From: Alishewanella longhuensis
GTDB lineage: Bacteria; Pseudomonadota; Gammaproteobacteria; Enterobacterales; Alteromonadaceae
Reading direction: 5' to 3'
DNA: 64,000 nt
Assembly: GCF_014653435.1 (NCBI RefSeq)
Contig: NZ_BNAO01000002.1
Span: 29,730-93,729 of the forward strand
The notes below the pieces were generated by a model. It had not been told where the DNA came from, did no database searches, and worked only from the letters and a program-made list of their open reading frames with translations. The stretch's first letter is position 1. The number at the start of each line of letters is the position of its first letter. A program made the position numbers and the translations under genes. Of this stretch, positions 51,567-59,592 are shown piece by piece.

Positions 51567-51655
51567 AGGATGATTAAATCAGTTTTTAAATACAGAAGCG
51601 GGTAAAGCTGCTTAATGAATAATATTCATCATTAACGCTTTACGCCATCTATGCT

Positions 51656-51850
51656 TTAGCAGAGCTTATGCGTAATAAACCCTTTTTCTCTTAACTTGTG
51701 CCCTACTTTTACTAGCGCATCTAGCGCAGGAAGCGGTTCATAACCTAATGCGGTCAGCTCGTACTCTACCGAGGAAGGTAACGTATCACGCACATTCCGC
51801 TGCACTGCATCGGCGCAGAGCAATGCTAGCACTCTTATCATCGGAGTTAC
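51656..51850 (-). pseudogene. Truncated HxlR-family regulator
   Basis: The minus frame ending at 51656 reads VQRNVRDTLPSSVEYELTALG then PLPALDALVKVGHK. This is the C-terminal half of an HxlR winged-helix regulator. The N-terminal 50-60 residues with the recognition helix are missing, and the sequence runs straight into a tautomerase remnant on the other strand. Loss of the DNA-binding half makes it non-functional. Confidence 0.7.
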
Positions 51851-51867
51851 ACAAAGCATATAGCCCA

Positions 51868-52140
51868 TTTTTTACCGGCCAGGAACTTACCGCCGAACAA
51901 CGGCATCTAGAAGGCGGCGTAACCCAGGTGCAAAAAGCGGCGCTAATCAAAGGCGTAATCGACTTACTGGTAGAGGTACTGCAAAAATCCCCTGCAACCA
52001 CCGTGGTGGTCATTGCTGAAGTTGCGCTGGAAAACTAGGGAATTGGTGGGCTCCCTGTTACAAAGTACCGGCGCTCAATAAAAGCGCCAGATAAAAACAC
52101 CACTCCAAAGACCAATTATGCCGCGATAGAACAAAACTGA
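51868..52140 (+). pseudogene. 4-oxalocrotonate tautomerase-family remnant with Trp-to-stop change
   Basis: From about 51910 the plus frame reads GVTQVQKAALIKGVIDLL then PATTVVVIAEVALEN, clear 4-OT family sequence. A TAG at 52036-52038 stands where the family has Trp (ENWGIGG), and the frame continues GIGGLPVTKYRRS to a TGA at 52138-52140. The expected start Met-Pro with the catalytic N-terminal proline is absent. Together with the HxlR remnant it looks like a formerly divergent regulator/target pair whose start regions were deleted. Confidence 0.75.
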
Positions 52141-52240
52141 CAGCAGCAAAGCTTATTAACCAAGGTACTATGCAAGAGCTGTTAAACATTATTACAATTT
52201 TCTACTTTAATACCGCACTAAGCTGCGCCATGATGATAGG

Positions 52241-52280
52241 TAAACTTAAGTCACTTCGAGCTGCGAGTGACTTGGGTCTA
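52241..52280. repeat. REP-like palindromic element, copy B
   Basis: TAAACTTAAGTCACT (52241-52255) and AGTGACTTGGGTCTA (52266-52280) pair imperfectly around a 10-nt loop. The outer word TAGACCCAAGTCACT resembles the ends of copy A at 11271-11329. It lies inside the 5-prime extension of the next reading frame, so that extension is unlikely to be coding. Confidence 0.5.
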
Positions 52281-52334
52281 TTGGCACACTTTGTTGCCGA
52301 AACCCCGGCAATATTAGCTCAAGAGGACGACAGC

Positions 52335-53030
52335 ATGGCACTAGATACTACAGGCGTAAAGCTACAAGACAGGCCCATTGCGCAGGTCAGGGAAGAAGTT
52401 GTTGACCAGCTTATTATGAACTACAGCCACGGCGTAATTTCAGAACAAGCCTTTGAGCGGCGGCTGGATATTGCTACCAATTCTGATGATCACCTGCTTT
52501 TAGCCGAGCAAGTTGCCGATTTAAGCTTACTGCCAGATGCCAAGTATCGGGCGATGTGGGCGCAGAACTTTAACACCTCAACTGCACAACAGCATCACAA
52601 TGAACACGCTACTGATGTAGCGCCAGGCGAGCGGGAACGTTTGCTATCTATCTTAAGTAGCGACGAGCGCAGTGGTCCATGGCGGGTGCCGCAGCAACTC
52701 ACTATTATTAACGCCCTATCATCAGTAGAGTTGGACTTTTCAGAAGCCGTGTTCGAGCATAAGCAGATTACCCTGCATACTGCCAATTGGCTTGGCAGCA
52801 TTAGCATTTTAGTCCCCGAGCATGTCGCGGTAATTAGCGACGTCAATAATTTTGCCGCCTCAAGCAGTAACGATGTTGGCTCGGCCGGGCCGGGTAATAC
52901 CAAAACGCATTACATTCGGGTAGAAGGCTATTCGGTGTTAGGCTCGCTCAGCATTAGTATAAAACGCAGCTTAAAAGAGCGTTTTACTGACTTCGCTAAA
53001 TCGGTTCGCACGGCAATGGGGCTTAAGTAG
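52335..53030 (+). CDS. DUF1707 / LiaF-like domain protein
   Basis: About 231 aa from the ATG at 52335, which has GAGGA upstream; the longer frame runs through a palindromic repeat. The N-terminal DUF1707-like region (residues 10-60) is REEVVDQLIMNYSHGVISEQAFERRLDIA. The C-terminal part (about 125-230) resembles LiaF/DUF2154 (SSVELDFSEAVFEHKQITLHTANWLGSISILVPEHV and VLGSLSI). No membrane helix is visible. LiaF-like proteins take part in cell-envelope stress responses in Firmicutes; the role here is open. It converges on the AraC-type gene with a 10-bp gap. Confidence 0.75.
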   Translation: MALDTTGVKLQDRPIAQVREEVVDQLIMNYSHGVISEQAFERRLDIATNSDDHLLLAEQVADLSLLPDAKYRAMWAQNFNTSTAQQHHNEHATDVAPGERERLLSILSSDERSGPWRVPQQLTIINALSSVELDFSEAVFEHKQITLHTANWLGSISILVPEHVAVISDVNNFAASSSNDVGSAGPGNTKTHYIRVEGYSVLGSLSISIKRSLKERFTDFAKSVRTAMGLK

Positions 53031-53040
53031 CCGCAACGAG

Positions 53041-54048
53041 TCACTCAGGACAGCAGTTAATAGGGCCTTCCTGAGTAAACTTATGCCGGTATTGGCTTGG
53101 CGTAAATTCGGTGTAAGCAATAAACAATTTGCGAAAAGAACTGACATCTTCGTAACCTACTTGCAAAACAATCTGTTCAATGGGCTGATTGGTGGTTTCT
53201 AATAAACGTTTTGCATGTTCAACACGTAACCGCTGCAGGTAATTCAGCGGTGTATCTTTTAACGCCACTTTAAAACGGCGCAGCAACGTACGTTTACTTA
53301 AATGAAACTGCCCGGCTAATGCCTCTAAGGCAAAGGGCTCAGCCAGTTGTTTTACTAAATGCGTCTGTATTTGTTTTACGAGCGCATCATTATGTTGCTG
53401 GCCAATGGATAAATCCATATAGGGAATTTGCGAACTTCTATTGGGATCTGTCAGCATCACTTTGGCAATTTGCCGGGCGAACGCCTCGCCAACCAGTTGC
53501 TCTGTTAGCGCCAAACATAAGTTAACATTAGACGTAGTGGCCCCTGCGGTTAGCAGATTACCGTCCTGCACCAATAATTTATTCAGCTGTAAATGCACAT
53601 CAGGATACAAGCTTTGAAAAACGTCTTTAAAAAACCAACTGGACGTCGCATTTTTATGCGATAACAAACCACTTGCCGCCAGAATAAAAGTGCCAGTACA
53701 GTTCGCCGCAATCAATTTGCCATTGGCTGCTGCCTGCTGCAATTCAGCAAAATAACCGCTGGAAGACTGCGCTATCGCAGCAAGCTGCGCACGGTTATAA
53801 GCATAGGCTGGCGGCAGAATAATCGCGTCGGCCTCTTGCCAACGATGCGGTTGCACTGCCAAGCTCACCCCTTGCTTTAACAGCAGTGGCTTACCATCGG
53901 GCGAGACCAGATAACAATGTAATAAAGGCTTAGCCTGCTGTTTCTGCTGATACTGCCAAAGGACATTGCAGTATTCAAAAAAATCCAACAACCCAAATAG
54001 ATCGCTACTAATACTGTTATTGGTAGCCAAGACAGCAATTTGCTTCAC
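53041..54048 (-). CDS. GlxA-like AraC-family regulator (DJ-1/PfpI + HTH)
   Basis: About 335 aa. Residues 1-185 form a DJ-1/PfpI-like domain with ANCTGTFILAASGLLS at the nucleophile-elbow position. The C-terminal AraC domain (about 235-325) has ALAGQFHLSKRTLLRRFK and IVLQVGYEDVSSFRKLF. The start is taken as the GTG at 54048, four bases after GGAGG; the frame otherwise opens at a TTG at 54066. Immediately upstream lies repeat R1a, whose second copy drives a small membrane-protein gene at 59257. This regulator may therefore act there in trans. That link is inference. Confidence 0.8.
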   Translation of the reverse strand: MKQIAVLATNNSISSDLFGLLDFFEYCNVLWQYQQKQQAKPLLHCYLVSPDGKPLLLKQGVSLAVQPHRWQEADAIILPPAYAYNRAQLAAIAQSSSGYFAELQQAAANGKLIAANCTGTFILAASGLLSHKNATSSWFFKDVFQSLYPDVHLQLNKLLVQDGNLLTAGATTSNVNLCLALTEQLVGEAFARQIAKVMLTDPNRSSQIPYMDLSIGQQHNDALVKQIQTHLVKQLAEPFALEALAGQFHLSKRTLLRRFKVALKDTPLNYLQRLRVEHAKRLLETTNQPIEQIVLQVGYEDVSSFRKLFIAYTEFTPSQYRHKFTQEGPINCCPE

Positions 54049-54057
54049 ACTTCCTCC

Positions 54058-54180
54058 ACTTGGCAATATTCACCTTATCTTTATTAATAGTGACACTGAG
54101 TTTCAGTTTTAGCAAGGCCTAGACCAGGGCGTGTTAAGGTTAAGGTTAATGATGACAAACACAACCAACTATTGGTGGCA
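54058..54180. repeat. Duplicated promoter region, copy R1a
   Basis: 123 bp that match 59138-59254 at 103 of 117 aligned positions by hand count, with one 6-bp gap. It starts 10 bp before the AraC-type gene start. Where the other copy leads into an ATG (GGCACTATG), this one reads GGCATTAAC, so its downstream gene is gone. Confidence 0.8.
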
Positions 54181-54189
54181 TTAACTAAC

Positions 54190-54206
54190 ATCTGACGAGG
54201 TCAGAT
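54190..54206. other. Short perfect hairpin downstream of R1a
   Basis: ATCTGAC, loop GAG, GTCAGAT. It may be the 3-prime end of a lost gene or a protein-binding dyad. The rest of 54207-54282 shows nothing. Confidence 0.4.
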
Positions 54207-54282
54207 TGTCACTGCCCCCCCAACCTGAGCGTCATATTTCAGCTTTCTCAGTAAGCCTTATTTTTGGCCATGATAAATAAAG

Positions 54283-54388
54283 TTCACTAAGTGTGGCAGC
54301 GCACAGACCTGTTCGCTTGAAGTAGGTTAAAAGCGTCGCAGTTTACTAAAGCTTTATGCCGGTGCATTGAGCTAAGCAAGGAAACATC
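54283..54388 (+). promoter_or_regulatory. Duplicated leader of BIG2 lipoprotein, copy R2a
   Basis: 106 bp directly ahead of the ATG, ungapped match to 62485-62590 at 84 of 106 positions by hand count. The last 38 bases, with the SD region GCAAGGAAA, are the most alike. It likely holds the promoter and 5-prime UTR. Confidence 0.7.
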
Positions 54389-57300
54389 ATGACCAAATAT
54401 TACACTAGGCTGTTAAGCGGCAGTTGCAAGGGCTTATTTGCCCTGCTAATGCTCACGCTGCTGACAGCCTGTAACATGGATAAAAAAGACCCTATCCTTG
54501 GTGTAGATCCGATTGAAGGCTTAACGTCAATAGTGGTATCACCTCAAAATAGCAGCATTGCTGCAGGCTTAAGCCAGCAATTTACCGCTCTGGGCGTATA
54601 CGCTGATGGCACTTCATTAGATATCAGTAATAAAGTTAGCTGGAGCTCAACCACAGCGACGGTAGCAACAATGAATCATCAGGGGCTGGCACTGTCGATA
54701 CATTCGGGAACTACTGTTATAACTGCCGCTTTTGCTGGTAAAACTGCCAGCAGCTTATTAACTGTAACCGATGCTGAGTTAATAGGTTTTAGCATCAGCC
54801 CACTGGACACGAGTATCGCTGCAGGTTTAAGCCAGCAATTTACCGCTATGGGTGTCTATACTGATGGTAGCACTGCAAACATAAGCCGCGTGGTGGCTTG
54901 GCAGTCAAGTAATCCGGCAATTGCTGTCATAGCGGCCAATCAAACTGACCATAGCGGCTTGGCAACTGCCGTTGCACCGGGTAACACTGAAATCAGCGCA
55001 TCAATGGGTGCACTGTTTGCTTCTACCAACTTTATGGTCACTGATGCAGCTTTAATTGCGATTCAGTTAACGCCACAAAACAAAAGCTTATTTGTTGGCC
55101 TAAGTCAGCGTTATACAGCCACTGGCGTTTATACCGATGGTACCTCACAGAATATCAGTGCTTTGGTGAACTGGACATCCAGTGCTACGGATATCGCCAC
55201 TGTTGACAACACCGCTAGTCCTAGTCGCGGTATAGTTTCAGCAATCAGTGCCGGTAGCAGCCTAATCAGCGCAAGCTTAGCAGCAATCACAGCTGAGACT
55301 AGCTTGACGGTCAGCGCAATCACCTTAAGCAGTGTGCTGGTTACACCTGCTAATAGTAGTGTTGCCGCGGGTTTATCACGCCAATATGTTGCTACTGCAA
55401 ACTATGCTGATGGCAGTGCTTTTGATGTCAGTCATGTGGCTATCTGGGCTTCAAGCGATACTTCCGTAGCCATTATGACCCCTAATGGTAATGATAACAG
55501 CGGCATAGTGAACGCACAGCAGGCTGGTAGTGCAGAAATCAGCGCCAGTTTTAGTCAGATGTCTGGTACTGCAAACTTAAATGTTACGGCTGCCACCTTA
55601 ACGAGTATATTAATTACTCCGACAAATAGCAGCATTATTGCAGGACAAAGCCGGCAATACACCGCTACCGGCGTGTATTCTGATGGGTCCTCCGAAAATT
55701 TGACCGCGCAGGTTAACTGGGTTTCATCAGATAACATGATTGCCGTGCCAAATACCAATATGACCAGTAATAGTGGTTTAGTGACGGCTGTTAGTGCCGG
55801 TACAGCGCAAATACAAGCAAGTCTGGGCACAATCAACGCACAAACAAACCTGACGGTCACCAGTGCCATACTGAGCACTATTAGTGTAACCCCGGTAAGC
55901 TCCAGCGTGGCCGTAGGCTTGAGTCGGCAATTTACCGCAACTGGTTTATATTCCGACGGTTCCACGCTAAACATTACACAGAGCGTTACCTGGGCCTCAT
56001 CCAACACCCAAGTGGCAACTTTAAATGCCAATAGCAATAATAACAGTGGCTTAACTACCGGCCAAGCAGCAGGCGAAGCGCAAATAAGTGCCTCGCTAAG
56101 TGGCAAGACTGCTGCTGCAACACTCACCGTCACCAATGCTAGCTTAAACAGTATTAATGTTACGCCACAAAACCCCAGCATAGTGGCCGGCTTAAACCGC
56201 CAATTTAGCGCCACCGGTAACTATAGTGATGGCACCAGTGCAGATTTAACGCCCATAGTAAACTGGACTTCCGGTAATGTTAGCGTAGCCAGTATGAACG
56301 CTAGCCAGCAAACCAATAGCGGTCTGGCGACTGCTTTATCCGAAGGTATGTCTCTGATAAAAGCCAGTTTAGCGGGGATTGAAGGTAGCTCCACCCTAAC
56401 CGTTAATGCCGCCAGCCTGGTGTCTATTAACGTTACGCCGGCGAATGCCTCCGTGCGCGTTAATCAAAACCGCTCTTTCACTGCAACCGGCACCTATAGC
56501 GATGGAAGTACACAAACAATAAGTAGTTCCGTTGTTTGGACATCTAGTAATACCAATGTAGCAGTGCTTAATAGCAATCATCAGACAAACAGCGGTATTG
56601 CTACCGCTCTCGCTGCAGGCTTAACGGATATCACGGCTACTGTTGGCACAATTCAAGACAATGCCGTTTTAACCGTAACCGCCGCTCTAGCCAATAATCC
56701 ACAAGCCCCCGAAATGGGCGAGCTAGACCGTTTTGTTATGATAGCCAGCCAGGCTATTACCACAACCGTAGGTTCTACCATTAGCAACGGTGATATGGCT
56801 ATCCTCGATCTGGCACGAACGGCTTATGCCGGCTTTACCCAAGGTCCGGTCGCAGGCCAATTTACCCAACTCAGCAATGGCGTGTCTTTTGCGCCAGATG
56901 ATACAACTCCGCCTTATGTTGTGCCGGTTCCTTATGCCTCTATGGTGGCTTTCATTAACCAGGTTCGTACGGATCTAGGTATAGCGGCGACCTTTTTAGC
57001 GGCAAATCCTAACCCAGCAGCAGCGACTCAGGCGTTACCTTCAGAACTAGGTAGCTTAGTGCTAACTCGTGGCGTGTATCGCAATGCGGGTAACGTCATT
57101 ATTCAGCAAGGCAACGTGACGCTAGATGCACAGGGCGATCCTGACTCAGTCTTTATTTTTGTCATTGGCGGTACACTCAGCACGGGTGCGCCCGGTGGAA
57201 GTATAGAGTTGATTGGTGGCGCTCAGGCTAACAATGTTTACTGGCGTACCGGCGGAAGCACCGTACTTGGTAGCAATACTCAATTTGCCGGAAATGTGTT

Positions 57301-57409
57301 TGCTTGGCCACAAATTAATCTGGGCACTGGCGCTGAAGTAACTGGCCGTTTGTTCTCTGTGACCGAGCAGGTCACGCTTGATGCCAATAGCGTTACCAAA
57401 GCTCAGTAA
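54389..57409 (+). CDS. BIG2-repeat lipoprotein with C-terminal DUF3494 ice-binding-type domain
   Basis: A 1006-aa surface lipoprotein with signal peptide and lipobox LLTAC. Eight bacterial Ig-like (BIG2) repeats of about 88 residues follow (about 40-765). Each opens with a unit such as SINVTPQNPSIVAGLNRQFS and contains YxDGT/S, VxWxSS and AxAxGxxxISA words. The last 237 residues are a DUF3494 domain. They include LVLTRGVYRNAGNVIIQQGNVTLDA, DSVFIFVIGGTLSTG, ANNVYWRTGGSTVLGSNTQFAGN and TGAEVTGRLFSVTEQVTLDAN. In characterised cases this beta-solenoid binds ice or mediates adhesion. An extended stalk placing the domain away from the cell is the simple reading. OmpA follows after 28 bp, so the two are probably co-transcribed. 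A paralogue begins at 62591. Confidence 0.85.
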   Translation: MTKYYTRLLSGSCKGLFALLMLTLLTACNMDKKDPILGVDPIEGLTSIVVSPQNSSIAAGLSQQFTALGVYADGTSLDISNKVSWSSTTATVATMNHQGLALSIHSGTTVITAAFAGKTASSLLTVTDAELIGFSISPLDTSIAAGLSQQFTAMGVYTDGSTANISRVVAWQSSNPAIAVIAANQTDHSGLATAVAPGNTEISASMGALFASTNFMVTDAALIAIQLTPQNKSLFVGLSQRYTATGVYTDGTSQNISALVNWTSSATDIATVDNTASPSRGIVSAISAGSSLISASLAAITAETSLTVSAITLSSVLVTPANSSVAAGLSRQYVATANYADGSAFDVSHVAIWASSDTSVAIMTPNGNDNSGIVNAQQAGSAEISASFSQMSGTANLNVTAATLTSILITPTNSSIIAGQSRQYTATGVYSDGSSENLTAQVNWVSSDNMIAVPNTNMTSNSGLVTAVSAGTAQIQASLGTINAQTNLTVTSAILSTISVTPVSSSVAVGLSRQFTATGLYSDGSTLNITQSVTWASSNTQVATLNANSNNNSGLTTGQAAGEAQISASLSGKTAAATLTVTNASLNSINVTPQNPSIVAGLNRQFSATGNYSDGTSADLTPIVNWTSGNVSVASMNASQQTNSGLATALSEGMSLIKASLAGIEGSSTLTVNAASLVSINVTPANASVRVNQNRSFTATGTYSDGSTQTISSSVVWTSSNTNVAVLNSNHQTNSGIATALAAGLTDITATVGTIQDNAVLTVTAALANNPQAPEMGELDRFVMIASQAITTTVGSTISNGDMAILDLARTAYAGFTQGPVAGQFTQLSNGVSFAPDDTTPPYVVPVPYASMVAFINQVRTDLGIAATFLAANPNPAAATQALPSELGSLVLTRGVYRNAGNVIIQQGNVTLDAQGDPDSVFIFVIGGTLSTGAPGGSIELIGGAQANNVYWRTGGSTVLGSNTQFAGNVFAWPQINLGTGAEVTGRLFSVTEQVTLDANSVTKAQ

Positions 57410-57437
57410 CGGCTGCTTGTATTAAAAAGGATAAGAA

Positions 57438-58568
57438 ATGAAAAATTTGATGATACGACATGACTGTAGCAGTTTATTAGCGGTCAATGGCTGTTTGTTA
57501 CTAATGCTGAGTTTTAACAGCCTAGCAAGTAGCGAAACTGATTATAAAGCGAATGGGTGGCATGTTGGCATTAATTTGGGTCAATCCTCTGCCAAGATTG
57601 ATGGCGACAGTATCAAAGCTAATTTGGAAAATACTGGCTTCGACGTCAATGCGCTCAATCAAGATCGACACGATCAGGGTTACAAACTCTATGCTGGTTA
57701 TAAGTTTTCGTCGTATTTTGTGCTGGAAGCAGGCTACTTTGATTTGGGTAGGTTCAGCTTTAACGCTAATACTTTGCCGGTCTCAAATTACACCGGACGT
57801 ACCGGAGTAAAAGGCTGGAATCTGGACCTGGTCGGTATACTCCCGATATCCGATAGCTGGTCTGTGCTGGCTAGAGTAGGCGTAACCCGTAATGATACAA
57901 AAACCCGTTTCAGCAGTAATGGCTTGATCAATACCAGTGTCAATAATCAGGACAACAGCTATACCAAACATAAATTTGGATTAGGTGTGCAATATGATAT
58001 CTCTGACGCTTTTATTGTGCGTTTAGAGGCTGAGCGTTACCGTATGGATGATCTAGTCGGTAACGATGGCGATGTAGATCTTTACACCCTGGGTGTCGTG
58101 TATCGGTTTGGCAGTAGACAGCCTCAACCTGTACCGACAACAACACCCGAACCTTTAACGAGAGTGGCTACCGAGCAGGTAACACAAGCTAGTCCTGTGA
58201 TACCAGAGCCGGAAGTCCTGGTACTGGAAGATGTGCACTTTAACTTTGATACAGCGGAGTTAAATAATGATACAAAAGTGATGTTGCGCCGGCATGCCAC
58301 CACGCTTAAAGCGAACCCTAAAGCTCGGGTTCGTATTGCAGGTTATACTTCAGCAAGTGGATCTGCGGCTTATAATCAGGCATTAAGTGAACGACGGGCA
58401 GAATCAATCAAAGCCTTTTTAGTCAGCGAAGGGATTAATGCCAACCGCTTTAAAACCATAGGTTTTGGACAACGCAATCCGGCTAAATACGAAGCGAAAC
58501 CCTCAGCTTTACAGTCAGATGCCGCCAAAGCAAACATGCGTGGTTTGTTTGAAATTATCATTGAGTAA
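57438..58568 (+). CDS. OmpA-family outer-membrane protein
   Basis: A 376-aa protein with signal peptide (about 1-31), an N-terminal eight-strand barrel (about 35-225, WHVGINLGQ then LYTLGVVYRFG) and a Pro/Thr linker. The C-terminal OmpA-like peptidoglycan-binding domain (about 255-376) has HFNFDTAEL and RIAGYTSASGS then NQALSERRAESI. AAGGATAAGAA precedes the ATG. It lies 28 bp after the BIG2-DUF3494 gene, so it could anchor the same surface assembly to the peptidoglycan layer. That partnership is inference. Confidence 0.88.
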   Translation: MKNLMIRHDCSSLLAVNGCLLLMLSFNSLASSETDYKANGWHVGINLGQSSAKIDGDSIKANLENTGFDVNALNQDRHDQGYKLYAGYKFSSYFVLEAGYFDLGRFSFNANTLPVSNYTGRTGVKGWNLDLVGILPISDSWSVLARVGVTRNDTKTRFSSNGLINTSVNNQDNSYTKHKFGLGVQYDISDAFIVRLEAERYRMDDLVGNDGDVDLYTLGVVYRFGSRQPQPVPTTTPEPLTRVATEQVTQASPVIPEPEVLVLEDVHFNFDTAELNNDTKVMLRRHATTLKANPKARVRIAGYTSASGSAAYNQALSERRAESIKAFLVSEGINANRFKTIGFGQRNPAKYEAKPSALQSDAAKANMRGLFEIIIE

Positions 58569-58580
58569 GCACTAGTTAAC

Positions 58581-58616
58581 TGCTTAGTGGTCCGCTGATA
58601 TAGCGGGCTCTAAGCA
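58581..58616 (+). terminator. Hairpin downstream of OmpA gene
   Basis: TGCTTAG and CTAAGCA enclose an inner CCGCT and AGCGG stem. There is no T run, so it is a possible terminator. Confidence 0.5.
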
Positions 58617-59137
58617 TATAAATCTGCCACCAAAGATGTTAATTGTGGTGCGTACAATGTGGCAAGCAAGGTCGTATTACCTTAAGAATTGACGATTGCA
58701 TACTGCCGTTTGCGATATTTGGGTCATGATACTAATTCTAAATGCGGAAACAGACGGCCCTGTGCTTCTGAAGATAAAGTCGCCAATAAATGATTGTGTT
58801 GTGGGTGAAGTCTCAGTTTTACTAACATACTGAGCTACCTAAATAAGTATTGCAGGCGTTGAAAAACCGACTGAGTCTATCATAGCTGGAAGTAAGGAAA
58901 CTTTGCTTGCGTTGCTTAGGAAATGTCAGCGAGAAAGCATACTGTAAAATTTTAACGCAGAAACCAAAGCCGCACAGGTTTGTCACGCTACCAGCTTGCA
59001 TACCAAAATCAAGATCCTTGATTACCTCTCTATTTCGCTGTTTTAAGAAGATTTCTAGCGAACAGTTATGAGCCAACGAACAGATAGAACTAACCTTTTA
59101 ACCCAAGACTTATAGGCTGACACATCGCCATGCCCAA
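58617..59137. other. Gene-poor stretch with one doubtful frame
   Basis: About 520 bp without a recognisable gene. A minus-strand frame of 84 codons (58822-59076) has unusual composition and no SD that I trust. I could not link it to any family, and it may be a remnant or chance. AT content and lack of codon pattern favour non-coding DNA. Confidence 0.4.
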
Positions 59138-59254
59138 ACTTGGCAATATTCACCTTATTTTTATCAATAGTGACACTGTGTTTCAGTTTTAGTCAGGCAT
59201 AGACTAGGGCATGTTGACGTTAATTATGACGAACACAACCGACTATTGGAGGCA
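59138..59254 (+). promoter_or_regulatory. Duplicated promoter region, copy R1b
   Basis: 117 bp matching R1a (54058-54180). It leads directly into the small gene at 59257 with TTGGAGG as SD. The AraC-type regulator that adjoins R1a is absent here. Confidence 0.75.
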
Positions 59255-59256
59255 CT

Positions 59257-59442
59257 ATGAACAGCAAGAACGCAGAAGTACTCACCATCCTCGCCTGGCT
59301 AGGAAATTGGTTACTTATTTTATGGATAAATTTTGCAGCTGAGCTTTCTCTGATGATGCATTTTGTCGCCATTCCGGTATTGCTGATTAGCACAGCCCTT
59401 GGCGCAGGACGGTTGTTTGAAGACTGGGCCAATCCTTGCTAA
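59257..59442 (+). CDS. Small two-helix membrane protein
   Basis: A 61-aa protein with a textbook SD (TTGGAGGCACT) and two hydrophobic segments (about 10-28 and 33-52), MNSKNAEVLTILAWLGNWLL and then LMMHFVAIPVLLISTALG. It ends DWANPC. I do not recognise the family. Its promoter region is a copy of the one bordering the GlxA-like regulator gene at 53041-54048. Confidence 0.6.
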   Translation: MNSKNAEVLTILAWLGNWLLILWINFAAELSLMMHFVAIPVLLISTALGAGRLFEDWANPC

Positions 59443-59479
59443 CAACACTGATTTCCCCCCCGCTCTTCAACCGCATCGC

Positions 59480-59513
59480 CCCGCAACAACCTAATTTAGC
59501 CAGCTGTTGCGGG
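59480..59513. terminator. Hairpin between small membrane gene and permease
   Basis: CCCGCAACA and TGTTGCGGG form a perfect 9-bp stem with a 16-nt loop between convergent genes. Confidence 0.6.
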
Positions 59514-59592
59514 ACGGAGTGTGTAGTATCTGCAACGGAGCAGCTTTACTCGCTCCCGGCCAGCTTGCTGGCAAAAAATCGAGCCTTGAGTC

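Noticed and set aside
52170..52334. Longer N terminus for the DUF1707 protein
   Set aside because: The extension runs through a palindromic repeat and has no family similarity; the ATG at 52335 has a good SD.
55555..56214. 219-codon minus-strand frame opposite the BIG2 repeats
   Set aside because: Arises from the biased codon pattern of the repeated plus-strand gene; no start signal or recognisable product.
54500..56650. Regular repeats suggesting a CRISPR or DNA-level tandem array
   Set aside because: Repeats are degenerate, about 260 bp apart and in frame. They are protein repeats of BIG2 domains.
58822..59076. 84-codon minus-strand frame as a gene or transposase remnant
   Set aside because: No SD I trust, no recognised motif, odd Cys/Phe-rich composition. 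Left as part of an uncharacterised gap.
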